Positions 26,113 to 36,200 of a stretch of DNA of 55,028 nucleotides are shown here, in pieces. How positions within the stretch are numbered: the stretch's first letter is position 1; every line of letters begins with the position of its first letter. The stretch covers positions 1 through 55,028 of the forward strand of contig NZ_CAJTMT010000022.1 in NCBI RefSeq assembly GCF_910577345.1. The letters run 5' to 3'. The notes under the pieces are model-generated. The model had not been told where the DNA came from. It ran no database searches and saw only the letters and a list, made by a program, of their open reading frames with translations. A program made the translations under genes and the position numbers. Source of the stretch: an uncultured Duncaniella sp. (GTDB lineage Bacteria > Bacteroidota > Bacteroidia > Bacteroidales > Muribaculaceae).

Positions 26113-27489
26113 TTATCCTTTATCCTTAATACTTCTAAAATAGTACTCCCTGAACGTCTCCTTCGGAGGGTCGGGGTTGGCATGGTCCTTGGCCCAGGGA
26201 TTGGCAGGAGAATTGAGAAGCCATTTCGGAAGATTCCGAAGTGCCCAAAGTCCGAGCTTCTCCGCATGTGAGAGATTGGTCGAATTACGCAATGCAAGAG
26301 CCATTCCGCTCTCCTCCATGCGGTGCATAAGCTCATCCTCATGCCGTTCCACAACCTCGGTGCGCCAATAGAACACATATTCAGGAATCGGCACCTTCAC
26401 CGGACAGACATTCCCACATGAACCGCAATGGGTGCAGGAATAGGGGAGACGCGCATAGCTGTGAAGGTCATAACTCGGCTCCAGGACTATACCAATGGGG
26501 CCCATGTAAGGTGCATCGTAACTGATACCCGACGTGCGTCGGAACACCGGACAGGTGTTCATACACGCACCGCAGCGTATACACTTCAACACCTCGAAAT
26601 AGTCGGCACCGAGGCGCTTCGACCGTCCGTTGTCGACGATGATGACGTGCATCTCCTGCCCCTTGCGCGGACGGGTGTAGTGCGACGTATATTGCGTGAT
26701 GTCAAAGCCTAAGGCACTGCGCGAGAGCAGACGGATGAACAGAGGAAGATCGCGCTGTCTCGGAATCAGTTTCTCAATTCCGACACTTGCCACAAAGAGC
26801 GGAGGCACGTTAGCGCTTATGTCAGCGTTCCCCTCATTTGTAGCCACGACAATCGTACCCGTCTCAGCCACGGCGAAGTTCACACCGTTCATCCCCGCAT
26901 CGACCTTTATATAGTTCTGACGCATATTCTTGCGCATGACACTGTTGAGATAGTGAGGATCATCAATGTCCGGGTCGCTTCCGAGTTTCTCGGCAAAGAG
27001 TTTGGCCACATCTCCCCGCAGTTTGTGGATGGCAGGCATCACGATGTGCGACGGACGCTGATTGTCGAGCTGCTGGATACGCTCACCTAAATCGGCCTCG
27101 TAGACATCTATTCCGCGCGCTTCAAGATACTCACGCATCCCGCATTCATCCATCAGCATGGACTTACCCTTGGTGACGGTCTTAACATGGTGGGCGGTGA
27201 AGATTTCATGGACAATACGGTTGTGTTCCTCCGCATCCTCAGCCCAATGGACATGTACGCCGTTCTCCTTCAGACGGGTCTCAAACTCCTCCAGATAACG
27301 GTCCAGATGAGTGAGCGTGTGCAGCTTTATCTGCGAAGCAAGACTCCGCATCTCCTCCCACTCCGGAATTTCCGAAGCAACCTTGTCGCGACGCATACGC
27401 GCAGCCCACAGACAGCGGTCGTGGCTCACGCGATGGGGAGTATCCGCAATGAACTTCGCTCCCAATTTAACCTGATTGACCTGACTCAT
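26113..27489 (-). CDS. lutB: LutB-like iron-sulfur lactate utilisation protein
   Basis: The 458-residue protein has an N-terminal LUD-type domain (about 70-290, with GMNGVNFAVAETGTIVVATN) and two [4Fe-4S] ferredoxin motifs: CIRCGACMNTCP from Cys303 and CTHCGSCGNVCP from Cys352. The C-terminus (about 400-458) is the LutB-specific tail. With LutA and LutC it forms the cytosolic lactate oxidation complex that feeds electrons to the quinone pool or another acceptor. It stands between lutA and lutC, each gap filled by the REP composite, so the operon is not tightly packed. Confidence 0.92.
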   Translation of the reverse strand: MSQVNQVKLGAKFIADTPHRVSHDRCLWAARMRRDKVASEIPEWEEMRSLASQIKLHTLTHLDRYLEEFETRLKENGVHVHWAEDAEEHNRIVHEIFTAHHVKTVTKGKSMLMDECGMREYLEARGIDVYEADLGERIQQLDNQRPSHIVMPAIHKLRGDVAKLFAEKLGSDPDIDDPHYLNSVMRKNMRQNYIKVDAGMNGVNFAVAETGTIVVATNEGNADISANVPPLFVASVGIEKLIPRQRDLPLFIRLLSRSALGFDITQYTSHYTRPRKGQEMHVIIVDNGRSKRLGADYFEVLKCIRCGACMNTCPVFRRTSGISYDAPYMGPIGIVLEPSYDLHSYARLPYSCTHCGSCGNVCPVKVPIPEYVFYWRTEVVERHEDELMHRMEESGMALALRNSTNLSHAEKLGLWALRNLPKWLLNSPANPWAKDHANPDPPKETFREYYFRSIKDKG

Positions 27490-27749
27490 AACTTGACTCT
27501 AAACCTTTGATATTATTTTTTCGATAATTGGGCGGGTGGGAAAATAGAGATTAGAAAATCGAGATTAATAGAAATGCCAAATAGCAAGATAAATAATTGG
27601 CTGAAGCGAACCTAAATAGTGAGACCACATCCGGCATACGCGCTACAGCGCGTCCCTACAACGCCAATATAAGGCATCATAAAAATACCGACAGCCAAAA
27701 CCATTATCTATACTCTATACTTTAATCTCTATACTATGATAAGGATAAC
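27490..27749. repeat. REP + TATAGAG composite in the lutA-lutB gap
   Basis: A REP copy (27633-27660, minus orientation) is followed by the complement of the TATAGAG module at 27702-27740. Between them is ACCGACAGCCAAAACCATTA, near-identical to the spacer edge at 26051-26070. It parallels the lutB-lutC gap in orientation and order. Confidence 0.75.
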
Positions 27750-28496
27750 TCATGCCTCCGCCGTTCCATTAAGGATTTCAGCGATATAGTAGGTCTTGAT
27801 GTCCACGCCGAACTTCCGCGCCACACCCTGCTGATGCATGAGGCAGGAGAAATCGGCGCTCGTGACATACTTCAGGCCATTGCGCTCATAGTCACTCACC
27901 TTGTCAAGACCCTGCTGTCCCGCACAACTCTGATCCCAGATGGCAAAAGTGCCTCCAAACCCGCAGCACTCATCGCGACGGGTGGCATAACACACCTCCA
28001 GACCCTCGACGAGATTGAGAAGGTCGGCAGGCTTTGAGAAATCGGGAATCATCAGTTCGGTCGGACGTGCCTGATGGAGATAGCGCAGCGAATGGCAACC
28101 GTTGTGGAGCGCCACACGATGGGGAAACTTCGCCCACGGCAGACTCTTGACCTGCAGGACATCATGAAGAAAATCCACAATGTCGTGGGTGGTGTCGAGT
28201 ATATGCTGCACCTCCGGGGTCTTCTCGACTGAATCAAGATGATAGCGCACCTGATCCGTGCAGATTCCCGAAGGAATCACCACATAGTCATAACCGGAGA
28301 AATACTTTACGAGATTGTTCTCGACATGACAGGCCTTGCGCTCATAGCCCATGTCGGTCATCGGCAGACCGCAACATGAGGCCTGCTCTATATAATGGAC
28401 ATCGAGATCAAACCTGCGCAGAAGTTCGTAGCTCGCAATCGCCGCCCTGGGCGCGAGCATGTCAACATAGCACGGCACAAAAAATCCTACTTTCAT
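27750..28496 (-). CDS. lutA: LutA-like (Fe-S)-binding protein
   Basis: The 248-residue protein has two CCG domains: CCGLPMTDMG (about 60-70) and CCGFGGTFAIWD (near 180-190), each contributing cysteines for a non-cubane iron-sulfur cluster as in heterodisulfide reductase subunit B. The Met at 28496 starts MKVGFFVPCYVDM, the family N-terminus; the frame is open to 28556 but the added residues (MRAYYLYKHQ) are unrelated. It is the first gene of the lut series. No regulator (LutR/LldR type) is found nearby. Confidence 0.92.
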   Translation of the reverse strand: MKVGFFVPCYVDMLAPRAAIASYELLRRFDLDVHYIEQASCCGLPMTDMGYERKACHVENNLVKYFSGYDYVVIPSGICTDQVRYHLDSVEKTPEVQHILDTTHDIVDFLHDVLQVKSLPWAKFPHRVALHNGCHSLRYLHQARPTELMIPDFSKPADLLNLVEGLEVCYATRRDECCGFGGTFAIWDQSCAGQQGLDKVSDYERNGLKYVTSADFSCLMHQQGVARKFGVDIKTYYIAEILNGTAEA

Positions 28497-28653
28497 CGCC
28501 TTGAAATAAATACTTGAAATAAATAGTTGATGCTTATATAAGTAATACGCACGCAAGGCGCGGAAGGTTCAAACCCCTACCCTATAATCCCTCATTATCA
28601 TTAATATCAGCAAAATTCCGGCTTATAAATTTCATTTATTGGAGAATATTCCC

Positions 28654-28661
28654 TAATTTTG
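28654..28661 (+). promoter_or_regulatory. -7 element (TAATTTTG)
   Basis: TAATTTTG, with a TTTC -33-like box at 28630-28633 (20-nt spacer), lies 80 nt upstream of the TPR-protein ATG at 28742. Confidence 0.5.
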
Positions 28662-28741
28662 CACATTGGAAGCGGATAAAAGCTTTTAAATCCGCATTTT
28701 ACCGTCAATTTAGTTAATAAATCAAAACGAATCACATAAAA

Positions 28742-29425
28742 ATGGCAAACAACAAGCCCACTGAAGAAACCCGCACCTCAATCGACGAGGTGAACGACAC
28801 CCTCACCGGCATTGGTGAAAAAGTCCAGAGCAATCCCAAGGTTGTAGTCTGGGCCTGTGTCGCTGTGACAGCCGTTGTCGCAATCATTCTCCTTTACGTT
28901 TATGCAATCCGCCAGCCCGGTCAGAACGCAGCCAATACCGCTCTCGGTCAGGCCGACATTGAGTTGCTCATGGGCAACGATTCAATCGCCCTCGCCAAAT
29001 ATCAGCAGGTGGCAGCCGACCACGGTTATGATGCCGGCAACCTTGCCAACCTCAACGCCGCTATCCTTCTCTACAAGAACGGCAAGTATGAAGAGGCTAT
29101 CAACTATCTCAAGAGCTATTCTTCGTCAGAGACAATCATCGGCGCTTCCGCCAAGTCACTCGAAGGCGACTGCTATGTGAACCTCAAGCAATATCCTCAG
29201 GCCATCGATTGCTACAAGGATGCCGTAAAGATTTCCGACAACAATCCCCACTACACTCCCGCCTTCCTTCTCAAAGAAGCAACCGTGCTCCGCGAACAGA
29301 AGGACTTCAAGGCTGAGGTAGCCATCTATGAGGAAATCCTCAACAACTATCCCAACTATGGTTCAGAAATCGGCGTAGACATCAAGAAATATCTCGAACG
29401 CGCCCAGGACGCAGCCTCTAAATAA
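28742..29425 (+). CDS. Membrane-anchored TPR protein
   Basis: The 227-residue protein has a short polar N-terminus, one transmembrane helix (about 36-60, VWACVAVTAVVAIILLYVYA) and tetratricopeptide-like helix pairs thereafter (ALAKYQQVAADHGYDAGNL, YEEAINYLKSYSS, CYVNLKQYPQAIDCYKDAVK). The layout resembles YfgM/BepA-associated TPR anchors that assist envelope protein folding. That role is only by analogy. It is divergent from lutA and followed by a terminator at 29462. Confidence 0.85.
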   Translation: MANNKPTEETRTSIDEVNDTLTGIGEKVQSNPKVVVWACVAVTAVVAIILLYVYAIRQPGQNAANTALGQADIELLMGNDSIALAKYQQVAADHGYDAGNLANLNAAILLYKNGKYEEAINYLKSYSSSETIIGASAKSLEGDCYVNLKQYPQAIDCYKDAVKISDNNPHYTPAFLLKEATVLREQKDFKAEVAIYEEILNNYPNYGSEIGVDIKKYLERAQDAASK

Positions 29426-29461
29426 TCCTACGCCCCTCTGAACACACATTACACCCCTACA

Positions 29462-29503
29462 CACCCCCACCGTCATCCACCGACAGCGGGGGTGAATTTT
29501 TTT
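29462..29503 (+). terminator. Intrinsic terminator of the TPR gene
   Basis: CACCCCC (29462-29468) pairs with GGGGGTG (29488-29494), and TTTTTTT follows at about 29497-29503. Confidence 0.8.
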
Positions 29504-29560
29504 GCCTATCCGTCCACTCTCGGACCCCACTCGGACTCAATCGGACTCAATCGGACATGC

Positions 29561-29685
29561 TGTAGGGACGCGCTGTAGCGCGTATGCCAAATAAACTCGG
29601 AAATCTAAATCTGTAGTCTGAATCTGCAATCTGAATCCGTAATCTAAATCCGTAATCTAAATCCGTAATCTAAATCCGTAAATCG
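29561..29685. repeat. REP followed by a 13-nt tandem array
   Basis: A REP copy (29561-29588, plus orientation) is followed within about 12 bp by about six copies of a 13-nt unit, CTAAATCCGTAAT or CTGAATCTGCAAT (29601-29685). No coding evidence is seen. Confidence 0.8.
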
Positions 29686-29795
29686 GTGTCCTGACGGACA
29701 CCCCGCCTACGTTGCGGGCATTAATCCCTGCACATCTCCGCTACGCTCCGATGTACAGGGTTACGAAAAAATCGATGTCCTGCGGACATCAAAAC
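29686..29795. repeat. Short palindromes around GGACATC words
   Basis: The region shows GTGTCCTGACGGACAC (a perfect stem of 6 bp with CTGA loop at about 29687-29702) and GATGTCCTGCGGACATC (29774-29790), plus CCCTGCACATCTCC facing GATGTACAGGG. These look like REP-type hairpins of another family. Confidence 0.55.
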
Positions 29796-29990
29796 ATAAA
29801 AACCGCAACCCAACCACAACCTCCAATGAAGACCGCAACCCGACCACAACCTCCAATGAAAACTGCAACCCAACAACAACCTCCAATGAAAACCGCAACC
29901 CAACCACAACCTCCAATGAAAACCGCGACCCAACCACAACCTCCAATGAAAACCGCGACCCGACTGTAACCACCAATGAAAACCTCTCCC
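29796..29990. repeat. 30-bp minisatellite (six copies)
   Basis: Six head-to-tail 30-bp units with the form ATGAAAACCGCAACCCAACC plus ACAACCTCCA fill 29796-29975, with a degenerate continuation to about 30020. The unit is ten codons long, so all frames stay open, for example MKTATQPQPP on the plus strand. No start signal, signal peptide or conserved protein is associated, so translation is doubtful. Confidence 0.8.
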
Positions 29991-30109
29991 AACTGCACCC
30001 CCGGTGAAAACCACCTCCAACCACAACATAAAGCTGCAATCAATGCCGACCGACTGTCGAAAACTAAAACGAACGAGGTAATCTCATGCGGACATCAAGG
30101 CATAGAAAT

Positions 30110-30144
30110 AGGGACCTCGGAGGCATCACGCCCGGGAGGTCCCT
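30110..30144. terminator. Hairpin AGGGACCTC...GAGGTCCCT
   Basis: AGGGACCTC (30110-30118) pairs with GAGGTCCCT (30136-30144). The tail is only weakly U-rich on either side, so a terminator is possible but not certain. It lies downstream of the Sus-type operon on the minus strand. Confidence 0.45.
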
Positions 30145-30314
30145 TTGTCATAGAAAATTATTCTGTTTCTACTTCGCTATTTGAATTGTTAACTATTGAA
30201 CAAATTTAGTATAGGGTTAGTAACTACTATATATCCGATAGGGTCAGCAACTTATTTCAGGCTTAATGTCGGAGAGAAGAAACTCCTCGAAGGTCGGAAT
30301 TGTGGGAGATGTTG

Positions 30315-30443
30315 GACGAGTCTGACGGGTCTGACTGGTCTGAAAGGTCCGACGAGTCCGACTTGTCTGACTTGTCCGAACTGTCCGAACTGTCCGAACT
30401 GTCCGACTGGTCCGAAAGGTCCGAAAGGTCCGAACCATCCGAA
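30315..30443. repeat. Tandem 9-nt array (GANNNGTCY)
   Basis: Fourteen or more consecutive 9-nt units of the form GACGAGTCT, GACTTGTCC, GAACTGTCC or GAAAGGTCC run up to the stop of the lipid-binding protein gene. All six frames are open across it (for example SDLSELSELSEL), which comes from the unit length and not from coding. Confidence 0.8.
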
Positions 30444-30461
30444 GCCCAACTCCCCTTCATC

Positions 30462-30968
30462 CTACTCTGCTCCGCCATTGAGGCCGGTGCGGCGGTAGCC
30501 GTGCATGAGGTACTTCATGCCGGGGTCGTCATCGCTGAACTCAACGAGGAAGCTGATAGCATCAGCCTTGGCTCCGCTCGGCGAGACAGTACCGCCATAG
30601 ACCACCTTACCGTCAGTAATGGTCACGGTGCAATCGTAGGAAGTGTTCTGCAAGGGGCTTGACGCTCCGAAAGTCTGAGCCGCAGCATCACAGGGAACTT
30701 TCACTGTGAAATCCCAGAAATTACTGAGATCACTGAGCCACATCTCAGTCGGGACGTTGGCAGCCGTGTTGTATGTGATGATCTGCATCACACCAAGGCC
30801 GTAGGGATCCTCGGCAATGACATTGCCCGAAGCGTCCACAAGATCAACAGTAACCATCCATTCGCCTGCAAGGCTCACGGTAGCGGTCTCCCCTATATCC
30901 TCCTTGTCGCATGAGGTGAGAGCCACCACGACAAGCGTCATAAACAAATATTTCAAGGTCTTTATCAT
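30462..30968 (-). CDS. Lipid-binding (Lipid_bd-type) lipoprotein of the Sus-type operon
   Basis: The 168-residue lipoprotein has a lipobox at VALTSCDK (Cys20 area) and a single beta-rich domain with LAGEWMVTVDLVDASGNVIA near the start and TVTITDGKVVYGGTVSPSGA later, as in the putative lipid-binding/calycin-like lipoproteins found behind SusC/SusD pairs. It is the last of four genes, 28 bp after the DUF5011-type gene. Surface exposure is likely (SPII plus the acidic residues CDKED after Cys). Its ligand is unknown. Confidence 0.75.
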   Translation of the reverse strand: MIKTLKYLFMTLVVVALTSCDKEDIGETATVSLAGEWMVTVDLVDASGNVIAEDPYGLGVMQIITYNTAANVPTEMWLSDLSNFWDFTVKVPCDAAAQTFGASSPLQNTSYDCTVTITDGKVVYGGTVSPSGAKADAISFLVEFSDDDPGMKYLMHGYRRTGLNGGAE

Positions 30969-30996
30969 GATTCAATAGAATTTTAGAGCTTTGTTT

Positions 30997-31707
30997 TTAC
31001 TGATTCTTTGTGGCGTTTACAATGAAATTGAAGGGATAGTCGGTATAGCTGACATTCCATGTAATCGTCCCTGCCGAAGCGTCAAACTTGCCGTCTGTGA
31101 TACCGTTGGCCGAGTCACCCCAACCGATCAGGTAGCTGTCGACGAGGGTGATGACACCATCAGCATCAATCTTCACGTCACCCTGAAGAGCGTAGGCCGA
31201 GCCGTAGCCGGCGCGATACTCATACCAACCGCCGAGAAGGTCTGAAATCTCATAGTTGCCGTTACCGTCGCCCACCACCGTCAACGGATAGCCTCCGAAA
31301 TAAGTGATGCCGTTGTAGTCACGGTAGCTGTCGGTGCTGACGGTATAGAAACCTGATGCTGGTTCGTCAGGGTCAGCCACGAGGACATAGCGGGTGGCCG
31401 ATGCGCTGAAACCGTCTGCGTTCGTCACGCTGTAGACAATCGGATAGTAGCCGGGAGCAGTATTACTGAAATTGAGAGCCGTGGTGACCTGTATCTGGTC
31501 GGTCACGTCCACACCGTCGAGAGTTGCCGTGCATCCGGGGTCGGTGAATGCCTGACCTGCGGTGACAAGCTCATAGACCGGGCCTTCGAGTTCCACCACA
31601 GGATAGTAGGTGATGTCGGTCAATCCCTCGGTATCCTTGTCGCAGGAGGTGAAGGTCACCATCGCGAGCGATACAGCCAATAAAGAAATATATCTTTTCA
31701 TTGTCAT
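30997..31707 (-). CDS. DUF5011/Ig-like lipoprotein of the Sus-type operon
   Basis: The 236-residue lipoprotein (lipobox VTFTSCDK) carries an Ig-like DUF5011-type domain (about 30-110, VYELVTAGQAFTDPGCTATL and APGYYPIVYSVTNADGFSAS) followed by a beta-rich C-terminal domain (about 120-236, with ISDLLGGWYEYRAGYGSAYA). Similar proteins sit third in SusC-SusD operons and are thought to help bind the imported ligand at the surface. The start may also be the second Met (31701). It lies 22 bp behind susD-like. Confidence 0.8.
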   Translation of the reverse strand: MTMKRYISLLAVSLAMVTFTSCDKDTEGLTDITYYPVVELEGPVYELVTAGQAFTDPGCTATLDGVDVTDQIQVTTALNFSNTAPGYYPIVYSVTNADGFSASATRYVLVADPDEPASGFYTVSTDSYRDYNGITYFGGYPLTVVGDGNGNYEISDLLGGWYEYRAGYGSAYALQGDVKIDADGVITLVDSYLIGWGDSANGITDGKFDASAGTITWNVSYTDYPFNFIVNATKNQ

Positions 31708-31729
31708 TTTTCGTTTTTAGCGGTTAATT

Positions 31730-33217
31730 TCAATTTGCCCAGAAGACCGGAGTGGCATCCCCCTTGTAGTCGGGAGTATTCTGGTTTCTGTTGGCCGAGC
31801 TTTCGGGATAGGGCCAGCGCTGCAGAACCTTGTTGGCACCAAGCGATGAATTATACTTGATGGGTGTGTAGAGCGTACCAGGCACGAGGAGCGAGGGATT
31901 GTAGGCATCGTTGAGTTCATCATAAATCTGGTCACCGGTGACAGTGCCGAAGGCGGGATAGCCGAGACGGCGCAACTCACACCATGCCTCGAAGTTGTTG
32001 GTTCCGCTGAGTGCGACCCACTTCTGGATACCGATACACTTCTTATAGTTGGAAGCATCCCACGGATAGGCTGCGAGGACGGTTTCCGTTCCGCTTACGC
32101 CTGCCGAGGCGAAGGAGGCCTCGATGGCTGCCTTGTAGTGACTCTCGGCTTCAGAGGCTGAACCGTAGCGGGCTTCATACTCAGCAAGGAAGAATTCGAT
32201 TTCCGAAAGGGTGATGAAGTAGACGGGAGCATCGTAGGTCATTGCCGGACGGCACCAGTAGTTGGCCTTATAGTCGGCGGTTGTCGAGAAGTTAGTGCCG
32301 GAGACACCACCGGTGTAGTCACCCTTGGCGATGTTGGGATCGAAGAAGGCCTTGAGACGGGGGTCGTCGGAAGCATCCATGGTGGCATAGAGGGCCAGAT
32401 TGAGGATGGCATTCTGCTGGGTGCTTCCGAAGTAGGTAGCGAATTCCTCCTGATAGAAGGGGTTGGCCTGACCGCTCGAATTGCTCCAGCAATTAGCCCA
32501 CGAAACATCGGCAGAAGGGAAATTGTCGGCTGCGATGAGGGAGGCGAGCTGCGACTGCACATCGACAGCATTGCTCATACGCATGAGCAGACGGAGTTTG
32601 AGCGCATTGGCAACCTTGACCCATTCCGATGCAAGCGCGCCGGGAAGAAGGAAGTTGGTGCAGACACTCTCGGTGCCGTTTACCTTTGCGATAGCAGCGT
32701 CGAGCTCGGCCACAATGCCTGTGTAGACATCCTTGCCGTCGTCATAGTGGGGAGTTATGGTGCCCATATCGAGCGCCTCGGAGTAGGGAATCTCTCCGTA
32801 GGCATCGACAAAAGCTTCGTAAGTGGCCACACGGATAACAGTGGCGGCGAGATACGAACCCCAGTCACCATCCTTCTCAGCGAGAATCTTGACAGTCTCC
32901 ATGTTCTGGAGAGTGCGGGTGGTCAGATTGGTGTAAGTCGAGCTCGAACGGACGGCACTCTGCATGAACTTGCTGTAGTCAAGGTAGTTCGATGTACCGA
33001 ATATCTGTGAATAGTGCTGGGCGAAATATCCGCCTGTGATGCGGAAATAGTCACCGTAGCTGTTGGCGAAGGCCATCTCCGCACCCGGAAATATCATGCT
33101 TGCGGTAAGATTCTCGACCGCAGGCGAGTTGGGACTCTGGTTTATGTCGAGGTAGTTGTCGCATGATGCGAGTCCGAGCGAGAGGGCCAATGCGCCGGTC
33201 AATATGATTTTTTTCAT
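31730..33217 (-). CDS. SusD/RagB-family nutrient-binding lipoprotein
   Basis: The 495-residue lipoprotein (lipobox LGLASCDN, then YLDINQSPNSP) has the SusD-like_2 fold: an N-terminal TPR-like helical part (TASMIFPGAEMAFANSYGDY, AFVDAYGEIPYSEALD) and a ligand-facing region with long inserts, ending WPYPESSANRNQNTPDYKG. It forms the lid over the SusC barrel next to it and captures oligosaccharide or peptide. The gene is 15 bp downstream of the SusC-like gene. Ligand is not predictable from sequence. Confidence 0.93.
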   Translation of the reverse strand: MKKIILTGALALSLGLASCDNYLDINQSPNSPAVENLTASMIFPGAEMAFANSYGDYFRITGGYFAQHYSQIFGTSNYLDYSKFMQSAVRSSSTYTNLTTRTLQNMETVKILAEKDGDWGSYLAATVIRVATYEAFVDAYGEIPYSEALDMGTITPHYDDGKDVYTGIVAELDAAIAKVNGTESVCTNFLLPGALASEWVKVANALKLRLLMRMSNAVDVQSQLASLIAADNFPSADVSWANCWSNSSGQANPFYQEEFATYFGSTQQNAILNLALYATMDASDDPRLKAFFDPNIAKGDYTGGVSGTNFSTTADYKANYWCRPAMTYDAPVYFITLSEIEFFLAEYEARYGSASEAESHYKAAIEASFASAGVSGTETVLAAYPWDASNYKKCIGIQKWVALSGTNNFEAWCELRRLGYPAFGTVTGDQIYDELNDAYNPSLLVPGTLYTPIKYNSSLGANKVLQRWPYPESSANRNQNTPDYKGDATPVFWAN

Positions 33218-33232
33218 TGTCTTGCTTTCCTA

Positions 33233-36200
33233 TTAGAAGTTAACTTTGAGGTTAAGACCGAATGTGCGGCTCGAAGGGTTGCAATAGAGCTCACCGAAAC
33301 CGTAGGCAAGGTCACCGTAGGAGGTCACAGAAGTGGTCTCGGGGTCTACATAGCGGTTGTCCTTTGCAGTCCAGATGAAGGCATTGTTGCAGTAGGCGGT
33401 CACGACAAGTTCCTTGAGATAAATCTTGCTGAGCCACTTTGAGGGCACGTTCCAGCTCAGGGAGATGTTGCGGAGCTTGGCGTAGGTACGGTTGATGAGA
33501 TAAGCCATGCCACCGTTACCCCAGCCATAGTCATTGAAATAGGTCTGGTAACTGCTGTCGGCTATGTAGATGGGAGTTGTGTTCTCCGAATAGCTTCCGT
33601 CACCGTTGTCAACGACCGAGTTCGGGATGATGAAGGGACGGCGTTCGTTGTAGCCGGTGACAGCACCGTTGCCGGTGAATTGCATGAGGTTCTTGGTGCG
33701 CGAGAACATCTTGCCTCCATAACGGACATCGAGAGCTGCGCTGAGGGTGACACCGTAGGCGGTGAACGAGGTGGTCACGCCACCGGTCCATTTGTGATTC
33801 ATGGTTGAGCCGGTGTACTGGAGCTCATCGGAAATCACGGGCTGACCGTGGGAATCGACGATGGGAGAGCCATAGTAGGGGCTGTCCTTGTCGGTCACGA
33901 ACTGGGGAAGATAGGTGTAATATGTTCCGAGAGGCTTGCCTTCCTCGGCATACATGTAGACAGCATCGTCGCCGGCACTGAAATTGTAAATATTGACCTT
34001 TCCGCCTTCGAGCGATTCAGGCATGGAGAGCACCTTGTTGCGGTTGACCGAGAAGTTGAGACCGAGTTCCCACTGGAAGTTGGGGAGCTGGACAGGGATG
34101 GTGTTGAGCATGAGTTCGACACCACGGTTGCGGACCTTACCGAAGTTGGTCACCTGATAGCTGAAACCGGTAGAAGGGTCGATCGGGAGGGTGAAGATCT
34201 GGTCGTCAGTGACGCGGTTGTAGTAAGTTGCATCAAGGTCTATGCGGCCGTTGAAGAACTTGAGGTTTGTTCCGACCTCGAACTCCGAGGTCATCTCGGG
34301 ACGGAGGGTATTACTTCCGGAGGTATTCGAGGCCATGAAGGAATTGACGCTATTGAACGGGAACTGGATGATATAGTTTCCATAGTAACCGTTGGTGTAG
34401 GCCTGGGAATAGTTAGTCGAAGTGTAGTAGGGATCGGCATCGTTACCGGTCTTACCGTAGGCGAGACGGATCTTACCGAACGAGAGCACACTCTTGTCCT
34501 CGATGAAGCGGGTGAAGATTCCGCTGAGGGTCACACCGGGATAGAAGAATGAATTCTTGTTGATGGGAAGGGTGGATGACCAGTCGTTGCGGCCTGTGAC
34601 ATCGAGGAAGAGGAAGTCGTCCCAACCGAGCGAGAGGTAGCCGAAGAGACCGACCATACGGCGCTTGGTCTGGCCTTCACCGAGGGTGGTCCAGGTGGCA
34701 CCGTTGCCGAGCTGCCAGTAGCCGGTGTTGATGGCGAGGTCGTCGGACTGGCCTCTGAGATAGGTCGAGTAACGCTCGTTGACATTGACACCTGCGGTGA
34801 CGTTGACATCGAGACGGTTGTCAAGGAATTTCTTGTTGTAGTTCGCAAGGAAGTCATGGTTGAGCTCATGGGCACGGCGGTAGTAAGCATATACGTAGCC
34901 TGCCTGGTTCATGTTGCTGGGAGCATAGCCATAGTCCTCGTCGATAAGGGCATCGTCAAGTGCAATCTGGGGATAGCCCATCTTGTTGTCGTAGTCCGAA
35001 TAGTCGAGACCGAAACGGTAGGTGAGCGTAAGACCGTCGACCGGCATAAGGTCGAGCTGGAGTTTGCCGTAAATCTGCTTGCCGTAGGTCTCGAATTTGT
35101 TGTTGTTGAGCGCCCAGTAGGGGTTGGTGATACCGTAGGGAGTGAAATAGGCCTCCGGAGTGTTGAAGGGGCTGCTGAGGTTCTTCATGTCGACGATGGA
35201 TACATCGCGGGGCATCTCAAGCACACCGTCCATCACTGAAGTACCCTGATAGGTGCCGACTGTCTTCGTGCGGTAGTTGGCGAAGTTCATCGAACTCGAG
35301 ACCTTGATCCATTTTTCGGGCTGATAGCTGCCACGGAAGGAGATGGTGTTGCGGCGATAGGAGTCCTGGTCGGTGGGAATCATTCCGTCGACACCTGCGA
35401 AACCATACGAGAGATAGTAGGTCATCGCCTGGTCTTTGCTGACACCACTGAGGGCCACATTGTGTTTCTGCGACCAGCCTGTGTCGAAGAAGTCGCGGAC
35501 ATTGTTCTTTTTGGCATCATAGGTGTGGATGAGCTGCTGGTGGTTCCAGATGGGACCGTAGACCTGACGGCTGCCGTCGAGCGCGGGACCCCACGAACCG
35601 TTCTCAATATAGGTCTGGTTACCGTTCCATCCCTGTCCCCACTTGTTCTGCATCTCGGGGAGGAAAGCCACGCGCGAAGCCTCGACGTTGCCGCTGTAGG
35701 TGATGGAGTAGTTCTTGCCGTCACCCTTGCTTCCGCTCTTGGTCGTGATGATGATGACACCGTTGGCCGCGCGCGAACCGTAGAGCGATGTGGCGGCAGC
35801 ACCTTTGAGGACGGTGAGCGAGGCGATGTCGTCGGGGGAGATATTGGTCACACCGCCGGTCGACACTGCATTGCCCTGACCGGAGTATGAGCTGTTCTGC
35901 AAAGGCACACCGTCGACCACATAGAGGGGCTGATTGCTGCCGTTGATAGAACCGAGACCGCGGATATTGACATTGGGTGCGGCACCCGGAGCGCTTGATG
36001 TTTCCTGAATCTGAAGACCGGCCACCTTGCCCTGCAGAGCCTGCATGACATTGCTGGATTGGGCGCTCTCAATCTCCTTTGAGCTGACCTGAGTGGCCGA
36101 ATAGCCGAGGGATTTTTCCGAGCGCGAGATGCCGAGGGCGGTCACGACGACTTCATCGAGAAGCTCGGAATTAAGACCGAGAACGATGCGGATCTCACCC

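Noticed and set aside
29712..29969. Plus-strand ORF of MKTATQPQPP repeats
   Set aside because: It is explained by the 30-bp repeat being a multiple of three; all frames are open.
29601..30443. Possible CRISPR array
   Set aside because: Repeats are contiguous or degenerate without unique spacers, and no cas genes are present.
30300..30662. Ser-Asp-rich ORF resembling a surface SD-repeat protein
   Set aside because: It comes from the 9-nt array and runs into the lipid-binding gene antisense.
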